Positions 1 to 12,489 are shown, numbered from the stretch's first letter. The stretch: DNA of 64,000 bases from Ceratopteris richardii (GCA_020310875.1 CM035422.1:55762406-55826405), one strand, 5' to 3'. The notes: generated by a model from the letters alone, not told the origin. Program-made: numbers and translations.

Positions 1-436
1 ACTATAGATTTAGAATTTGAAGAATAAGACAATGTATACTCTATCAAAAATGGAAGTACAAAAACAATTGACCATATATGAATGATGAAATAGTCACAAC
101 CTAGCATGAACCACAGCCATGTGTCACCCATCACTTGATTCAATGATATTATCAACATGGTCATTGTTCAATACACAAAACAAGACTCTTCAAAAGTTGC
201 AATAGAAATTTGCAAGGCAAACATGAAGCATAAGAGCAAGATATGCATAGTTGCATATCTTGCTCTCATAGTTGCATATCTTGCTCTTATGATGAAATAG
301 TCACAACCTAGCATGAACCACAGCCATGTGTCACCCATCACTTGATTCAATGATATTATCAACATGGTCATTGTTCAATACACAAAACAAGACTCTTCAA
401 AAGTTGCAATAGAAATTTGCAAGGCAAACATGAAGC

Positions 437-476
437 ATAAGAGCAAGATATGCATAGTTGCATATCTTGCTCTTAT
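437..476. other. Perfect 18-bp stem, 4-nt loop hairpin
   Basis: Positions 437-454 (ATAAGAGCAAGATATGCA) are the exact reverse complement of 459-476, around the loop TAGT. A 15-bp version lies at 233-247/252-266. Both recur in tandem copy 2, shifted by 1348. Short AT-rich palindromes like this can extrude as cruciforms; any regulatory role is unproven. Confidence 0.9.
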
Positions 477-543
477 CTTGCTCATAGATACGTGCGTACA
501 TAGGTATGTACGTACGTATCTATGTACATATGTAACTATCTTT

Positions 544-652
544 GTATGTATGTATGTATGTATGTATGTATGTATGTATGTATGTATGTATGTATGTATG
601 TATGTATGTATGTATGTATGTATGTATGTATGTATGTATGTATGTATGTATG
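544..652. repeat. (GTAT)n microsatellite, copy 1
   Basis: About 27 uninterrupted GTAT units. All frames stay open and give Met-Tyr-Val-Cys or His-Thr-Tyr-Ile repeats, which are not genes. Confidence 0.97.
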
Positions 653-1891
653 ATTATTGACCAAAATAATAACCTTCCACCCTACATTCTTACTAAAAAG
701 AAGAAACAACAGTAAAAGATTAGCACTCATCACCATGGATCCACCATGGGCAATCATACCACCTAGTTAATGATACAAATAATCTTTGTGCGAATACCGT
801 GTCTATACATATCTACAACCACCCATAACAAGCCACTTGCAAACCACTCACTATAGCAAACTAATCACTCAATGGAATACGTACTTATCACAATAGCAAG
901 GTAAGTCCATATGATTATATCGTAGTTGCAAACAAGCAAAGAAAATCATTCAAGTTAAAAAGAGAAGGAAAGACAACACCTACACGATCTACAAAGAAAG
1001 AGAAGGGAAAGGGAGATAGGGAGAAGAGAAGGGAAGAAAGGGAGTATGTATCATGTATGTATGTGTCATGTATTGGTGTGTGTATGTGTGTGTCTCAATA
1101 TACACATGTAAGTCCATATGATTATGTCATAGTTGCAAACAAGCAAAGAAAATCATGCAAGATAAAAAGAGAAGGAATGACAACACAATCTACAAAGAAA
1201 GAGAAGGGGAGAGCCAATACTGCTCCTACTGCTTATGAACATAAATATAATCATACGTACAAATGTAAGAGCTATTAATCAATGTCATAAATATTAAACA
1301 AGCCAAAACATAGTACAAATAAACCATGTGAGACAATGGAAGCTCGAGACTATAGATTTAGAATTTGAAGAATAAGACAATGTATACTCTATCAAAAATG
1401 GAAGTACAAAAACAATTGACCATATATGAATGATGAAATAGTCACAACCTAGCATGAACCACAGCCATGTGTCACCCATCACTTGATTCAATGATATTAT
1501 CAACATGGTCATTGTTCAATACACAAAACAAGACTCTTCAAAAGTTGCAATAGAAATTTGCAAGGCAAACATGAAGCATAAGAGCAAGATATGCATAGTT
1601 GCATATCTTGCTCTCATAGTTGCATATCTTGCTCTTATGATGAAATAGTCACAACCTAGCATGAACCACAGCCATGTGTCACCCATCACTTGATTCAATG
1701 ATATTATCAACATGGTCATTGTTCAATACACAAAACAAGACTCTTCAAAAGTTGCAATAGAAATTTGCAAGGCAAACATGAAGCATAAGAGCAAGATATG
1801 CATAGTTGCATATCTTGCTCTTATCTTGCTCATAGATACGTGCGTACATAGGTATGTACGTACGTATCTATGTACATATGTAACTATCTTT

Positions 1892-1988
1892 GTATGTATG
1901 TATGTATGTATGTATGTATGTATGTATGTATGTATGTATGTATGTATGTATGTATGTATGTATGTATGTATGTATGTATGTATGTATG
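1892..1988. repeat. (GTAT)n microsatellite, copy 2
   Basis: The same tract in the second tandem unit, about 24 units. It is the main length difference between the two full copies. Confidence 0.97.
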
Positions 1989-2940
1989 ATTATTGACCAA
2001 AATAATAACCTTCCACCCTACATTCTTACTAAAAAGAAGAAACAACAGTAAAAGATTAGCACTCATCACCATGGATCCACCATGGGCAATCATACCACCT
2101 AGTTAATGATACAAATAATCATTGTGCGAATACCGTGTCTATACATATCTACAACCACCCATAACAAGCCACTTGCAAACCACTCACTATAGCAAACTAA
2201 TCACTCAATGGAATACGTACTTATCACAATAGCAAGGTAAGTCCATATGATTATATCGTAGTTGCAAACAAGCAAAGAAAATCATTCAAGTTAAAAAGAG
2301 AAGGAAAGACAACACCTACACGATCTACAAAGAAAGAGAAGGGAAAGGGAGATAGGGAGAAGAGAAGGGAAGAAAGGGAGTATGTATCATGTATGTATGT
2401 GTCATGTATTGGTGTGTGTATGTGTGTGTCTCAATATACACATGTAAGTCCATATGATTATGTCATAGTTGCAAACAAGCAAAGAAAATCATGCAAGATA
2501 AAAAGAGAAGGAATGACAACACAATCTACAAAGAAAGAGAAGGGGAGAGCCAATACTGCTCCTACTGCTTATGAACATAAATATAACCATACGTACAAAT
2601 GTAAGAGCTATTAATCAATGTCATAAATATTAAACAAGCCAAAACATAGTACAAATAAACCATGTGAGACAATGGAAGCTCGAGACTATAGATTTAGAAT
2701 TTGAAGAATAAGACAATGTATACTCTATCAAAAATGGAAGTACAAAAACAATTGACCATATATGAATGATGAAATAGTCACAACCTAGCATGAACCACAG
2801 CCATGTGTCACCCATCACTTGATTCAATGATATTATCAACATGGTCATTGTTCAATACACAAAACAAGACTCTTCAAAAGTTGCAATAGAAATTTGCAAG
2901 GCAAACATGAAGCATAAGAGCAAGATATGCATAGTTGCAA

Positions 2941-3303
2941 CAGTTCGCGAACCGGGTGGGTTTTCCCATTAGGTTCATAAGGTACCATTCGGTTTGAACC
3001 TTACAATCCGGTTTGTTCAAGGTCTTGACTTTTTAGGTACTTCATGGATATAATACATTGGTCATATTAAATCTTTTGATGTATAATACTGCCAATGTAC
3101 ATGCATATACACATACAAATTGCACGTATATTCTATATAGTAGATATATATATGTTCACTCAACATTGTAATATATATATATGTAATTTTTAAATGTATA
3201 TAGAAACCTATTCGTACCTTATGAACCTTACCTTGGAGGTCAGATTCGGTTCATGTACCTTACTCGTACCAAACCTTATGAACCTTACGAACCTAACCAC
3301 CTT
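2941..3303. repeat. Possible degenerate MITE with inverted AGGTTCATAAGGTAC motifs
   Basis: The stretch opens with a GTTCGCGAAC palindrome. AGGTTCATAAGGTAC near 2970-2985 recurs inverted near 3214-3232, and further GAACCTTA/CCTTATGAACC copies cluster before 3303. The middle is AT rich. The ends are imperfect and no target-site duplication was identified, so this is tentative. Confidence 0.35.
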
Positions 3304-4410
3304 GAAGACATGTAGAAAATGAAAAAAAGAGAAAAAAAAAATCAAAACATATGATATTCTTCAATATCCTTATTGAGTTAATGAAGTCCCTTAAATGGAA
3401 TTGAACACAACATTCCTAAGCTTCTAATGCCTTCTTTTCCATATTCTTTTCCATATTGGACAAAGATGAAGTCCCCATTTCTCGTAAAGAGGTTGAAATG
3501 TTTCTGAGTTCATACCTCTCCAAAAAAATATATATTTTTGTTTGTACTTTGATTTCCATGGATGATGAACCATGGAAAGGACATTGTTTATTCCTATGTA
3601 AACCTAGATAACTAATGTCAACAAGGTGAATAACAGCCAAAACATAGACAACGATGGAGTGTGTCAAACACATCAATATTATGATTATACCACATAATTT
3701 GTCAACGATGTATATTATGGTTATATAGTATACCACATGAAGCATCTACGAGCAATGATCACAACTCTCTCCACACCAAGGTCTGATTGGAGTGAAGCAA
3801 GGGCTTCAACCACCTTGGTGCAAAAGAAAGGAAAGAAAAATAATTTATATTCCCTCACATGTATGTTGTAAGATACCTTGCATTGAAGCAATGGGAACTT
3901 TTTTGTGTGTACATCCAGCACAAGTCTACGCTTTTTGATGGGCATCCATGCTGACATAAAATGCACTTGTTTTTTACTTAAAGAAACATATTTCTATCAT
4001 CAAGAATTGCTGACTTTGTGTCTAGGAGAATCAATCAGCCTGCTGGGGCTTGTGGCTACCTCGAAATCATCAAAATTTGTTATGAATTAACAAGCATTAC
4101 AGCAAAAAGCAAAGTACATACACATCCGCACACTCCCTACATCTATGTTCTCTAATGGGTGTGATAGTCAAGGTTTGCTCCTTCAGCATGAATTAGAATT
4201 TCATTTAGTATTGCTTAGAATGAATTTGTACGCAAACAGATCTACATTAACATGCTCTCCTAGAACTGATGCTAAAAATGAGTAACGATTAGTGGACTGA
4301 TCTGCATTAATGGTTGAAATGCATAGAATGGTTTAAAATACTTTTATTGATTGACATCAACGAAAATATGCTTCTTCCTGCCAGAATATATTAATTGATT
4401 TTCTACACAT
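3304..4410. other. Non-coding downstream flank of the TPX2-like gene
   Basis: AT-rich sequence without a recognisable gene. It contains the two exon-like stretches described separately (3721-3950, minus). It could include the 3' UTR of the neighbouring gene. I saw no repeats or transposon ends. Confidence 0.5.
3721..3950 (-). other. Two exon-like segments, function unknown
   Basis: On the minus strand, 3950-3877 has an acceptor (ATGTCAG) and a donor (CAAG|GTATCT). The segment 3813-3721 follows a pyrimidine-rich acceptor ending GCACCAAG and runs to a TAA. Both are open and the phase between them is continuous, giving WMPIKKRRLVLDVHTKKF... then VVEALASLQSDLGVERVVII... . I do not recognise the product. 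They may be further 3' exons of the TPX2-like gene, a separate short gene, or chance. The incoming phase (1 nt carried) does not fit the stop-containing last exon of that gene unless a weak alternative donor is used. Confidence 0.3.
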
Positions 4411-5719
4411 TCATCGATCCTTTTCGGGAAGGTTAGGAAGGAGCACCTTCTTGAGAAGACCACCCTCAAGTTTCTGCCTCTTCAGTGCTTGAACGGTGTT
4501 GAGATTTTGAGTTGGTCTGCATGAAAAATGAAGGAATCTATGACTTAAACTTAATTGAGTAAAATTGATTTCCCGTGAAAGTCACATAATTACAACCTCA
4601 ATGTGTGGCCCTTAACAAATCTGGATCCTGGCTTCTCTGTAAATGGTGCCTTGTGAGACATCTCCATATGATCACGCTTTGCTGGGAGACTATTTGGAGA
4701 AGCTAAGGTCGGTTGTTGAATGGCTCTAGATTTGCTGACCTCAGGAGTGTGAAGGCTTAACTCTAAGTTTCTAGATGAGAAACCTGAAACATGAAGTCAC
4801 TAGAGCAGTGTGAGCTTGAAAAGGAAAAAACCAAAAAATCCGTATTTAATGTCTGGGTTGAAAATTTTTTAATCTAGGTCGATTTCTCTTAAAAACAACA
4901 AGCTCTGAGAGCTATATTGAATATCTTGTGAGCTGCATGCTGTCTTTCATCTTTAATTATTAACGATATGACACATGAGAGAGTGTTCCAGCCCTTGCGG
5001 ATATTACCTCCTATTTCGAACCCCACGTCACCAGCGTTCCTGTAAATTCACAAGTGAAATCGAACAGTTATAGGAACTTACATCGCTGGCGGAGAAGGTA
5101 ACACTTAGAAAAGTTTAAGATCGAGAATGGCGCTTACACTAAGTGTCTTGACAGTTCAGTGTCACCATTTTGTGAACTTGACGTATCCATCTACGTAAGA
5201 AGCAGTAATCACCTTAGACAAATATGTCTAATCTAAGAAGGAATCAGGCATTTCAGCCATGAATCTAATACCTGTTCCCCATCGCTTTCATCTTCGTTAT
5301 CAACGCTGATCAGATGAACGTCCCTTGAATGAATTGAAAAGGCTGACAATAAACAGAGAAGGCTTATCAGTACCCAAGGTTCAACAGCACGGAATGATGA
5401 AACATTTCCGGATTTCCAGTCCATTATCTTAAAATTTCGTTAGATGAGCATTCTGAATTTCTGAGCGGTTTAAGAGCTGACTTCATGAGAGCGAAATTGA
5501 GTTAAAAATTCAGCTTATTCAGTTTTTGGCTGCATTATTCCACTTCTCAAAGGAACCAAGAACCGATAACTCACGAGAAGCGTCATGACTTGCAGAAGTT
5601 TCAAACCAGCTCTCCGCCTCTGCCACCTGAGCAGAACTTTCCGGAGCTGTGAAGTCATAAAAGTGAGGTGCAGAGAACTCGAAATCAGGGTCAAACTGGA
5701 AGGCCACATCAATAGCCAT
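4411..5719 (-). CDS. TPX2-like microtubule-associated protein, short six-exon form
   Basis: Host gene. The exons I infer on the minus strand are 5719-5575, 5342-5272, 5190-5138, 5039-5008, 4783-4597 and 4516-4411. All introns are GT-AG, all phases fit, and together they give 594 nt (197 residues plus TGA). The N-terminus (FDPDFEFSAPHFYDFTAPE, then an ESWFET block, then SPF across the first splice junction) matches the start of plant TPX2/TPX2-like proteins, where this region binds Aurora kinase on spindle microtubules. The rest is basic and Ser/Pro rich and ends LKRQKLEGGLLKKV... . Known TPX2 proteins are several times longer, with C-terminal TPX2 repeats and a KARP-type motif that are absent here. 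It is therefore a short paralogue, an N-terminal isoform, or a truncated copy. The start is the first ATG before the conserved block. Family call is fairly sure; function of a 197-residue form is inference. Confidence 0.62.
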
Positions 5720-7260
5720 GGCCCGTCAAGGTAAGCCGCTTACTACAGATACCCTACTGCTCTCCGCACATCGCAGGTTTCTTCAACATAGATGAAGACG
5801 TATTTTTGTGTTTCGTTCAAATTCGGCGAGTTGGCTTTTGCAACGGTTCATTGTTATGGGTCCCAATGAGATCACGAGGCCTGACTATGTCGTCTCCATA
5901 GACACATTTTTGAAAGTATATCATATTAGAGCTACTTTTGCAAAAAGGAATGGAATTCATCGTTCTCTTCATCACTTTTTTTTATGTTTACAGCAACAAA
6001 TTAGGAACATACACACCCAACTTCGTGAGGTAGTGGCACCTTTTCCATCCCACATGGGAGGGGTGGGTAGCCTTCACTATATAGTTCGATATGTAGAGCC
6101 ACGATGGGATTCAACTTGGAGACATCCTCCTCGTTATTCAAGGTATTTGCCACTAGACCATGCCCATTCAATTGCACCATCACTCCTAACCTCCAGATGG
6201 CACATCCTTGCTATACATGGAGTTTGCTACTAGACCATGCATGCTCAATCGCACCATCAGTCCCAACCAAGCATAGTCTTAAAGAAATCTCACAATGTGG
6301 GTAGGAATTGCCAAGGTAGGAATTTAATCCACTATTGGGTGTAAGGTTGAAACTTCGCGAAAAGTTGCAAACTTTATACCAAGTAGAGCCTTTATAATAA
6401 GGTCTACAACGTTATCTTGTGTGGGCACATAAGTGAAATTGGTCTCTCTAATAGAGAATCTATCTCACATAATGATAGTGCACCTCAATGTGTGTAGCTC
6501 TTACTATACCATCTTATGCAAAATGCATCCCTCATGTACATTTTTAGATGGTGACTCAAGCTTAGGCAAAGAAAGCTTCATATCAAATTTGTGTAAGCAT
6601 AGCAAACTAGCATTATTCATATGAATAAAATCTACATGTCAAAGTTTTGCATCATGAGACGACCTAAAAAACCTTGATGATAGATGCATTATCAACCACA
6701 GACTTTCCATAATTTTGGAATTATATAACGCAAGACATAGCATTTCATATGTCGTGGCTTTATCACCATGAAAGAGGTAATGAATAGTACACTTTTCATC
6801 AACGAACTTTACTACTAAAATAATCTTGGCTAGTGTTGACTCCTGATATATTTCGTTAGTGATGTGTGTGAACACATTTACAACCTCCGGGGCACTTTTT
6901 TCCCTCTTTAGGAGGTGTTTTTTCCCCAGATTGTATATATGCTTATAACCTAAGGGGTCACTTAACTTTGCACATTCACTTGGTAATTCATTCAATGTTG
7001 TGTTTTGCTCCAAGCTTCTTCTTCTTCCTTGTGCTATTTGTGTGCTTTCGCATGCCTCAAACTCCAACAATTGCCTCCAAACGCACTATCAAAGTGCCTG
7101 TGTAGGCAATTTTGCCCTTTCGTGTCAAACACATATATAGGTTTTGGTTCGCCAATACAAGTGCCTCGAAGTTTGGGACAGGTTTAGTAGAGCTTGTTAG
7201 GATGGTTCTATTCAACTTTTCGAAATATAGTCATTTTTTTGCATCAAGGTATTTTAGTCA
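5720..7260. other. Upstream flank and decayed repeat DNA
   Basis: Upstream of the TPX2-like start I see no clear TATA box. A roughly 76-bp imperfect direct repeat lies near 6145-6265 (TTGCCACTAGACCATGC / TTGCTACTAGACCATGC). An open stretch on the minus strand at 6639-7070 (143 codons) has no recognisable domain, and I do not call it a gene. A weak copia RNase H trace is listed separately. Confidence 0.5.
6370..6530 (-). mobile_element. Trace of a Ty1/copia RNase H end (fossil)
   Basis: On the minus strand this stretch resembles, base by base with gaps, the RNase H end of the copia at 13848-19853: it shares TCTACAACGTTATCT-like and CACCTCAATGTG blocks in the same order. Heavily decayed and without open frame; family assignment only. 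Confidence 0.4.
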
Positions 7261-8024
7261 ATGTCCATGACTGAAAGCAATGATCTACTTTGCATATTGG
7301 CTATTGAGGATAGATTGGATGGTACTAATTGCCCATTGTGGGTATATATGATGTGTCATGTATTGGTAGCAAAAGGATTGTGGAATATTATGTGCAGTAT
7401 TGAAAAATGCCCTACTACACCTACAAATACAGTTATTGAAGGTGATGCAAATGGCATTGAAGATGATGACTTCATATTCCTATTCGTGCCACAGTTCGTG
7501 CAGTACCTACTACAAAGCAACTTTGTTGGGATGGCAGAGATGCTTAGGCACATGCATTGATAACCTTGTCTATCAAACGTGCCATTATCCCCCACATTCA
7601 CTCTTGCAAAATAGCAAAAGATGCTTGGGATACACTTGCCACTTTATACCATGCAAGAAATGAGGCTCCTATTGCTTACCTCCGAAAACAGTTGGAGAGT
7701 GAACATATGAATGAAGGGGATTCTATGGACAACTTTTTGACAAAGATGAAATATTTGAAGGAACAGTTGATTTTTGCTCATGAAATCTTGCCAAACAATT
7801 CACTTATGCAGACTGTTCTTAATGGTCTTCCATCGGTTGCTTCGCGACTCTCTGGAATGCTATCAGAGGGGAGGTCCTATGGAAGATCTGGCAGGAAAGA
7901 TGTGCTTGCAACCTTGGTAACTCCCAAGTGGTCGATTGAGAAATCGTTATTCCTCCTTGGCAAAAGGATCGCTAACTATAAGAAATCCCCCCACCCTTTC
8001 AGGCATCATCAAGTGCTCTTTTGA
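7261..8024 (+). mobile_element. Ty1/copia gag fragment (fossil)
   Basis: The plus strand shows a copia gag N-terminal block (LDGTNCPLWVYMMCHVLVAKG) overlapping a second piece with the UBN2-type core (AKDAWDTLATLYHARNE, then LRKQLESEHMNEGDSMDNFL and ILPNNSLMQTVLNGLP). No protease, integrase or RT follows. It is broken and lacks everything after gag. Confidence 0.75.
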
Positions 8025-8240
8025 TCAACAACAAGCTTAGACCCATGTGGGCCCCACATGAGGGTGACAAGAGGGTGATTAACCTTCTTTGTAATGCCCT
8101 CTAAACTCTATAAAAGCTACCCCCGCTCTATGGAATTTGGGGGATCCTATGGGCACTAGTCCCCTTCTCTTGTACTTTTCTCTTAATTAATCCAAGACTG
8201 GGAGAGTAGGCTAATGCCGAACTTACTTTATTTTAAAAAA
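8025..8240 (+). other. Possible LTR/promoter remnant before CACTA copy A
   Basis: Contains a TATA-like CTATAAAAGC at about 8113 and an A-rich run (8235-8244) where similarity to CACTA copy B begins. This could be the remains of an LTR, but no paired copy is present in the window. Confidence 0.3.
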
Positions 8241-10795
8241 AAAAGACAAGATAAAGATATGAATATATATCTTGCTCCTCTCATTGACGATCTCCAAGAG
8301 TTATGGAGAGGTATTAATGTCATTGATGTATCAAAAAGCATCAATGAAAGATATATTACGGTTCGTGGTATTGTGGCTTGGACTTCACGAGTTTCCAAGA
8401 TATGGTGTTTGTTTAGGTATTGATGTAATTTTTTATTCAATATGCATACAAATGAATGTGAGTTAATCTAATTATATTTTTATCGTTTTCATGATGCAGG
8501 AATATCTACTAAGGGTTATAAATCTTGTCCATATTGTGATGATTGGTTGTGATCAATCTATAGTAAGAATCTCAACAAAAATATTTATCTTCAATATCGA
8601 TGATTCTTGCCTGGTGATCATCCATTAAGATCTAAAAGAGAAGCGATACATTTTAATGGAAAGCTTGAAACATGTCAGTGTCCAAAACCTATGACGCTTA
8701 TGGATTGGTATAAAAAATGATAGATGGATCTCTGATAGATCCAGAATCAAAAATCTTCAGTGATGATGAAGATAATGAGTATTTGAAGAGAGGTAAAGGA
8801 AAATTGGCACTCGTAGAGAAGATATCAATATGGTATTCTTTGGAGTATTGGAAAGAGTTGAAAATATATCATCTTCTTGATCCTACGCATATATTCAAGA
8901 ATATTGGTTATTCATTATGGAAACATCTTCTTGGACTAAAAGATACCATAGCATCAAGGAATGATTTGAAGGATTAAAACTCAAAACCAAAGTTATGGAC
9001 AATTTTTTATAGACATCGACATTAAACGACTTATGCACCTGCTCCTTGGGTACTTACGACAAAAGAGATATAGACTATCAACAATAGGATTCAAATGATT
9101 CGGACTCCTACAGGAGATGGAGCATCTTTCCAGAACATGTTTACTATGGATGATAAGAGCTTATCTAGGTTAAAGACCCATGATTGGCATAACTTTTTGC
9201 AACATATTTTACCTTTCGTTATCGATGGATGTACAACGAAAGGAGTACGAGATGTGATCTATCCTCTTGGATCGCTTATAAGATAAGTATGATACTTTTA
9301 TATTTAATATATATGAATATTCAATATCTTTTATTTTTTAATTAACTTCTTTATATCTTTTTAATGATATGTATAGGTGGATTACATCAAAAGAGATTAA
9401 CAAAAACTCGATCCCACAAAAAAAAACATGAATGCAAAGAGCTACTATGTTTGATGGAGAAAGAGCTTCCTACTTCATTTTTTGATATTCAAGTTCATTT
9501 ATTAGTCCATCTTGTAGATGAAATAGAGATTGTAGAGAGCCAAACCAGAAGGATCCATGGCAAAGGGTTGGATACTTGAAGAGTGCATGTACTATGTTAG
9601 TCAGTACCTTGAAAGAGTTCATGAAGAAGCTCCACGTGCATGGATCAATGAGTCTTCTTCAAAAATAACAGATGAGGTATTATCAGGTAAAGGAGTTCCA
9701 TTTTTATTTACATTTTAAGAAAAAAATGATGTTTCTACTTTTGTAGCATATAATAGCGAATGCATGCAAGCATTCCTTAGCGAGTATGAACAGGGACTTC
9801 AAAATCTTCGAAGTAAAAGACGAAGAAACAAGAGATATAGATGTAATCTCGATAATAATGAGATTACAAATATATCTTCTTTCACGGATTGGTTATATGG
9901 TCATTTGCAATGCGCCAACACAAATAATGAAGAAATCTCAAATGAGCAGAGAGAGTTAATGATAGGTTGTGAACGAAAGGTAATTTTATTTTAATACTAT
10001 TTTATTTTTTTCATATATGTATATTAGTTTCTCTTTACTAATTTAATTTCTTTTGCAGGCTCAAATGTTCACTAATATGTGGGCTTTTGGATGGCGAACT
10101 TGGTTATGTGGGAACTGTTGTTGGTATCTACAAAATATCATTTCGTACATTCAAACAAGTAGAAAAAAATTTATCTTTTTTATGATAGTGTTTATTATTT
10201 TTTTAAGCACCTAATAATTGATTTTATATATTTTGATAGGTCATTTTGAAGGTTGACTGGTTTCGAGCCGAGTATAAAGGTAGTAATTCCACATTGAGAA
10301 AGGAATTATTTGGGTTTTGGGCAATTGATTCTTCCAAGGTAATGTGATTTACTAAAGAACCATATATTCTTCCTAGGCATATTGAACAAGCATTTTTTTT
10401 TTAATCCAGATGCTCATCCTTGGTGGCAAGTCATTCATGTTCAACCTTAAGGTAGGTCATTGTTTGAACAGTTTATTCTTAGAGAGATCGAAGAAAGTCC
10501 TCTTGATGATTCACCATCAGATACTGATACATCAACATTGGAAAGAGAAATTAGAATCATTATACATGATAATGATAGTAATCTTTTTTATGAAGAGGAT
10601 AATACTCTACATGCTGATTCTACTGATGATGAAGAGGAATGATCAGAAATCGATATTAATCCATCAATAGATGATGTGATTCATGGGAACACAGATTTAA
10701 CAATAGAAGAAATAAATGAAATCAATAAGGATAATGAAGATGAGACTATATTGATGTCTTACCAAAATGATGGCAATAATGAAAACATATGAGCA
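8241..10795 (+). pseudogene. CACTA copy A: 5'-truncated TNP2 transposase
   Basis: From 8241 the sequence is collinear with copy B from about 28532. It keeps the TNP2 core (DMNIYLAPLIDDLQELW, then INERYITVRGIVAWT), a post-core block with HLLDPTHIFKNIGYSLW, the DUF4218-like part (LPTSFFDIQVHLLVHLVDEIE), and an acidic C-terminal tail ending near 10795. Intron positions match copy B, for example a GTATTGATG donor near 8416 and a GATGCAG acceptor near 8500. The N-terminal half is missing, and several stops and frameshifts separate the blocks, so it cannot encode a transposase. Confidence 0.85.
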
Positions 10796-11053
10796 GATTA
10801 GATAGTAACTTCTACTCTAGTTATCGATCAATAACTTGAATCATTTGAATGGATATCAGATAATAGATTCTTCTTTATTCAACTAGAATATCGATGAATC
10901 CTACTAGAGAGATAAAATCATGTTTCTTTAAGGTAGAACATGAAGTCTGGGGTATGCATAATTATTTTATATATAGCTTTATCTTTGAAGAGTAAATTTT
11001 TCTCATGTATGTATGCATATGTGTGTGTATTCATGTGTATTATATGTATACAT
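10796..11053 (+). mobile_element. CACTA copy A, 3' non-coding part before the LTR insertion
   Basis: Collinear with copy B 31232-31488. Ends at the 5-bp target site TACAT (11049-11053) of the LTR element that follows; copy A resumes at 22964. Confidence 0.85.
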
Positions 11054-12475
11054 TGTTGGAAACAATGCCAATTGGTCAACACTTGCTCAATATCTTATTG
11101 GTCAGCATTTGCAACAGCATGTGTACTTCTGATTTGTAGTCTCTCTACAACAAACCATGATTGGCAGCATGGCTAGACGAGTTGGCTCTCACCCAATCGG
11201 CTCGAGATCGATTCCCATGTCCAACAGCACACAGCTTGAAAGTTTTCTTATGCTTTTGCTTTTAAATAACTCAAAGGCGGACAACAACAGATCGCGATAA
11301 CAGTAGACGGAGTTGTTTTTTTTCATAAAGTGTTTTATTGGAGAAGTATTATCGTAGTGTTTTATGCTTTATTGGATGATTTTGAGAAGCTTTTCAAGGT
11401 AGAAGCTCTACTATATAAGAGACTATTTGGGATCACTTGAAGCATCCTTCACCTAGTGTTCAACACAAGCTTTGGTGCTTGGACCTCAATAGAGGTGGTG
11501 TTTCTTCTAGCACATGGGGCAGCCATGGTGCTAACTTCAAGCATGTTGAGGAGCAGCTATGGAGTTCTTCTTGAAGAAGAAGAGTGTGCTCACACTCTTG
11601 CTCATGGAGAGGAGGTTATCTCTTGTTCATGGAGAGGACTTGGTTATTAGCAGCTTGATGGTGAGGATCCGCCATCTACATTGTGTATTTGAAGATTGTC
11701 TTCTACATGAAGATTTTGGGTTACTTCAAAGACATAGGATGGTGGTTACCATAAGATTTACATCTTATGTTAAGTATTCAGGTACATATTCTCTTTATGC
11801 ATATAGGTACTACTTGGAGTTTATGGAGGTAGTAGCATCCATATCAGGAGGAGTCCTATTCGGCATAGGTACAAGAGAATCAGTAGGTATATGCTTTATG
11901 CATATTTGGATGAGGTGTTTGAGAAGGTATGGTCGTATGAGCTTGAGGATTTTTGGCAGCAAACTTGTTAGCATTCTTTGCTACTTTTTAATTATGTGAT
12001 ATTTTCACACAAGTATCTTACTTAGTGTCTTCCATAGCCTAAGGTTAGATGAGGGTTTGTTGATTATCAGTTTTAGACTGATCCTTCCTCTTTCAGTCAC
12101 TCATATTCACTCTTCTATAGCCTATAAGGTCACACATCTCATGTATATTCAGATTTCTGTCCATACATCTGAATATGTTTGTTACATTTGTACATTCACT
12201 CTTCCATCTTTTTTTTATCACATAAAGTGGTTGATAGTTTTGCTCCCATGTTGTACATTGAACATTGGTATATATGATAGTATGAGTAAGCGGAGGCTTA
12301 CGTAACACCTTACACATGTCGTCCATTCTTTCTCTATCTTTGTCTCATCATGACTAAGTGTGGTATGTTCATGTTTTGTCAATATTCGAAGATTGCTAGA
12401 TTCTATGTTGTATATGTTGGACCTATGGAACCATGGACCTGTGATATGAGTTGTGGGCCTACCTCATTTCCAACA
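11054..12475 (+). repeat. 5' LTR of the 11054-22958 element
   Basis: 1422 bp, TG...CA ended, followed two bases later by TGGTATCAGAGC. Frames inside it (for example 11559-11999) recur in the other LTR copies and are not genes. Confidence 0.93.
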
Positions 12476-12477
12476 TT

Positions 12478-12489
12478 TGGTATCAGAGC
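12478..12489 (+). other. Primer-binding site (initiator tRNA-Met type)
   Basis: TGGTATCAGAGC, complementary to the 3' end of plant initiator tRNA-Met, just after the 5' LTR. Confidence 0.92.

Larger units (their letters stand above)
1..2939. repeat. Tandem array of a 1.35-kb non-coding unit, 2.2 copies
   Basis: The unit starting ACTATAGATTTAGAATTTG occurs at 1, 1349 and 2685. Copy 1 is 1348 bp and copy 2 is 1336 bp; the 12-bp difference is three fewer GTAT units. Copy 3 stops at 2939. Outside the microsatellite copies 1 and 2 are almost identical by eye, so the duplication is recent or homogenised. Each unit holds an internal 207-bp direct duplication (84-290 repeated from 291). I find no convincing coding sequence: the short frames are low complexity or follow the repeat, and no domain is recognised. 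Confidence 0.93.

Noticed and set aside
364-757. Open frames across the (GTAT)n tract in the tandem repeat
   Set aside because: Driven by the microsatellite, and duplicated only because the whole unit is duplicated.
6639-7070. A 143-codon open stretch on the minus strand
   Set aside because: No domain or splice structure recognised, and it lies between copia remnants; not enough to call a gene.
11559-11999. Open frame of 146 codons, with a near copy at 22030-22476
   Set aside because: Both lie inside LTRs of one element and have no domain; similarity reflects the LTR pair.
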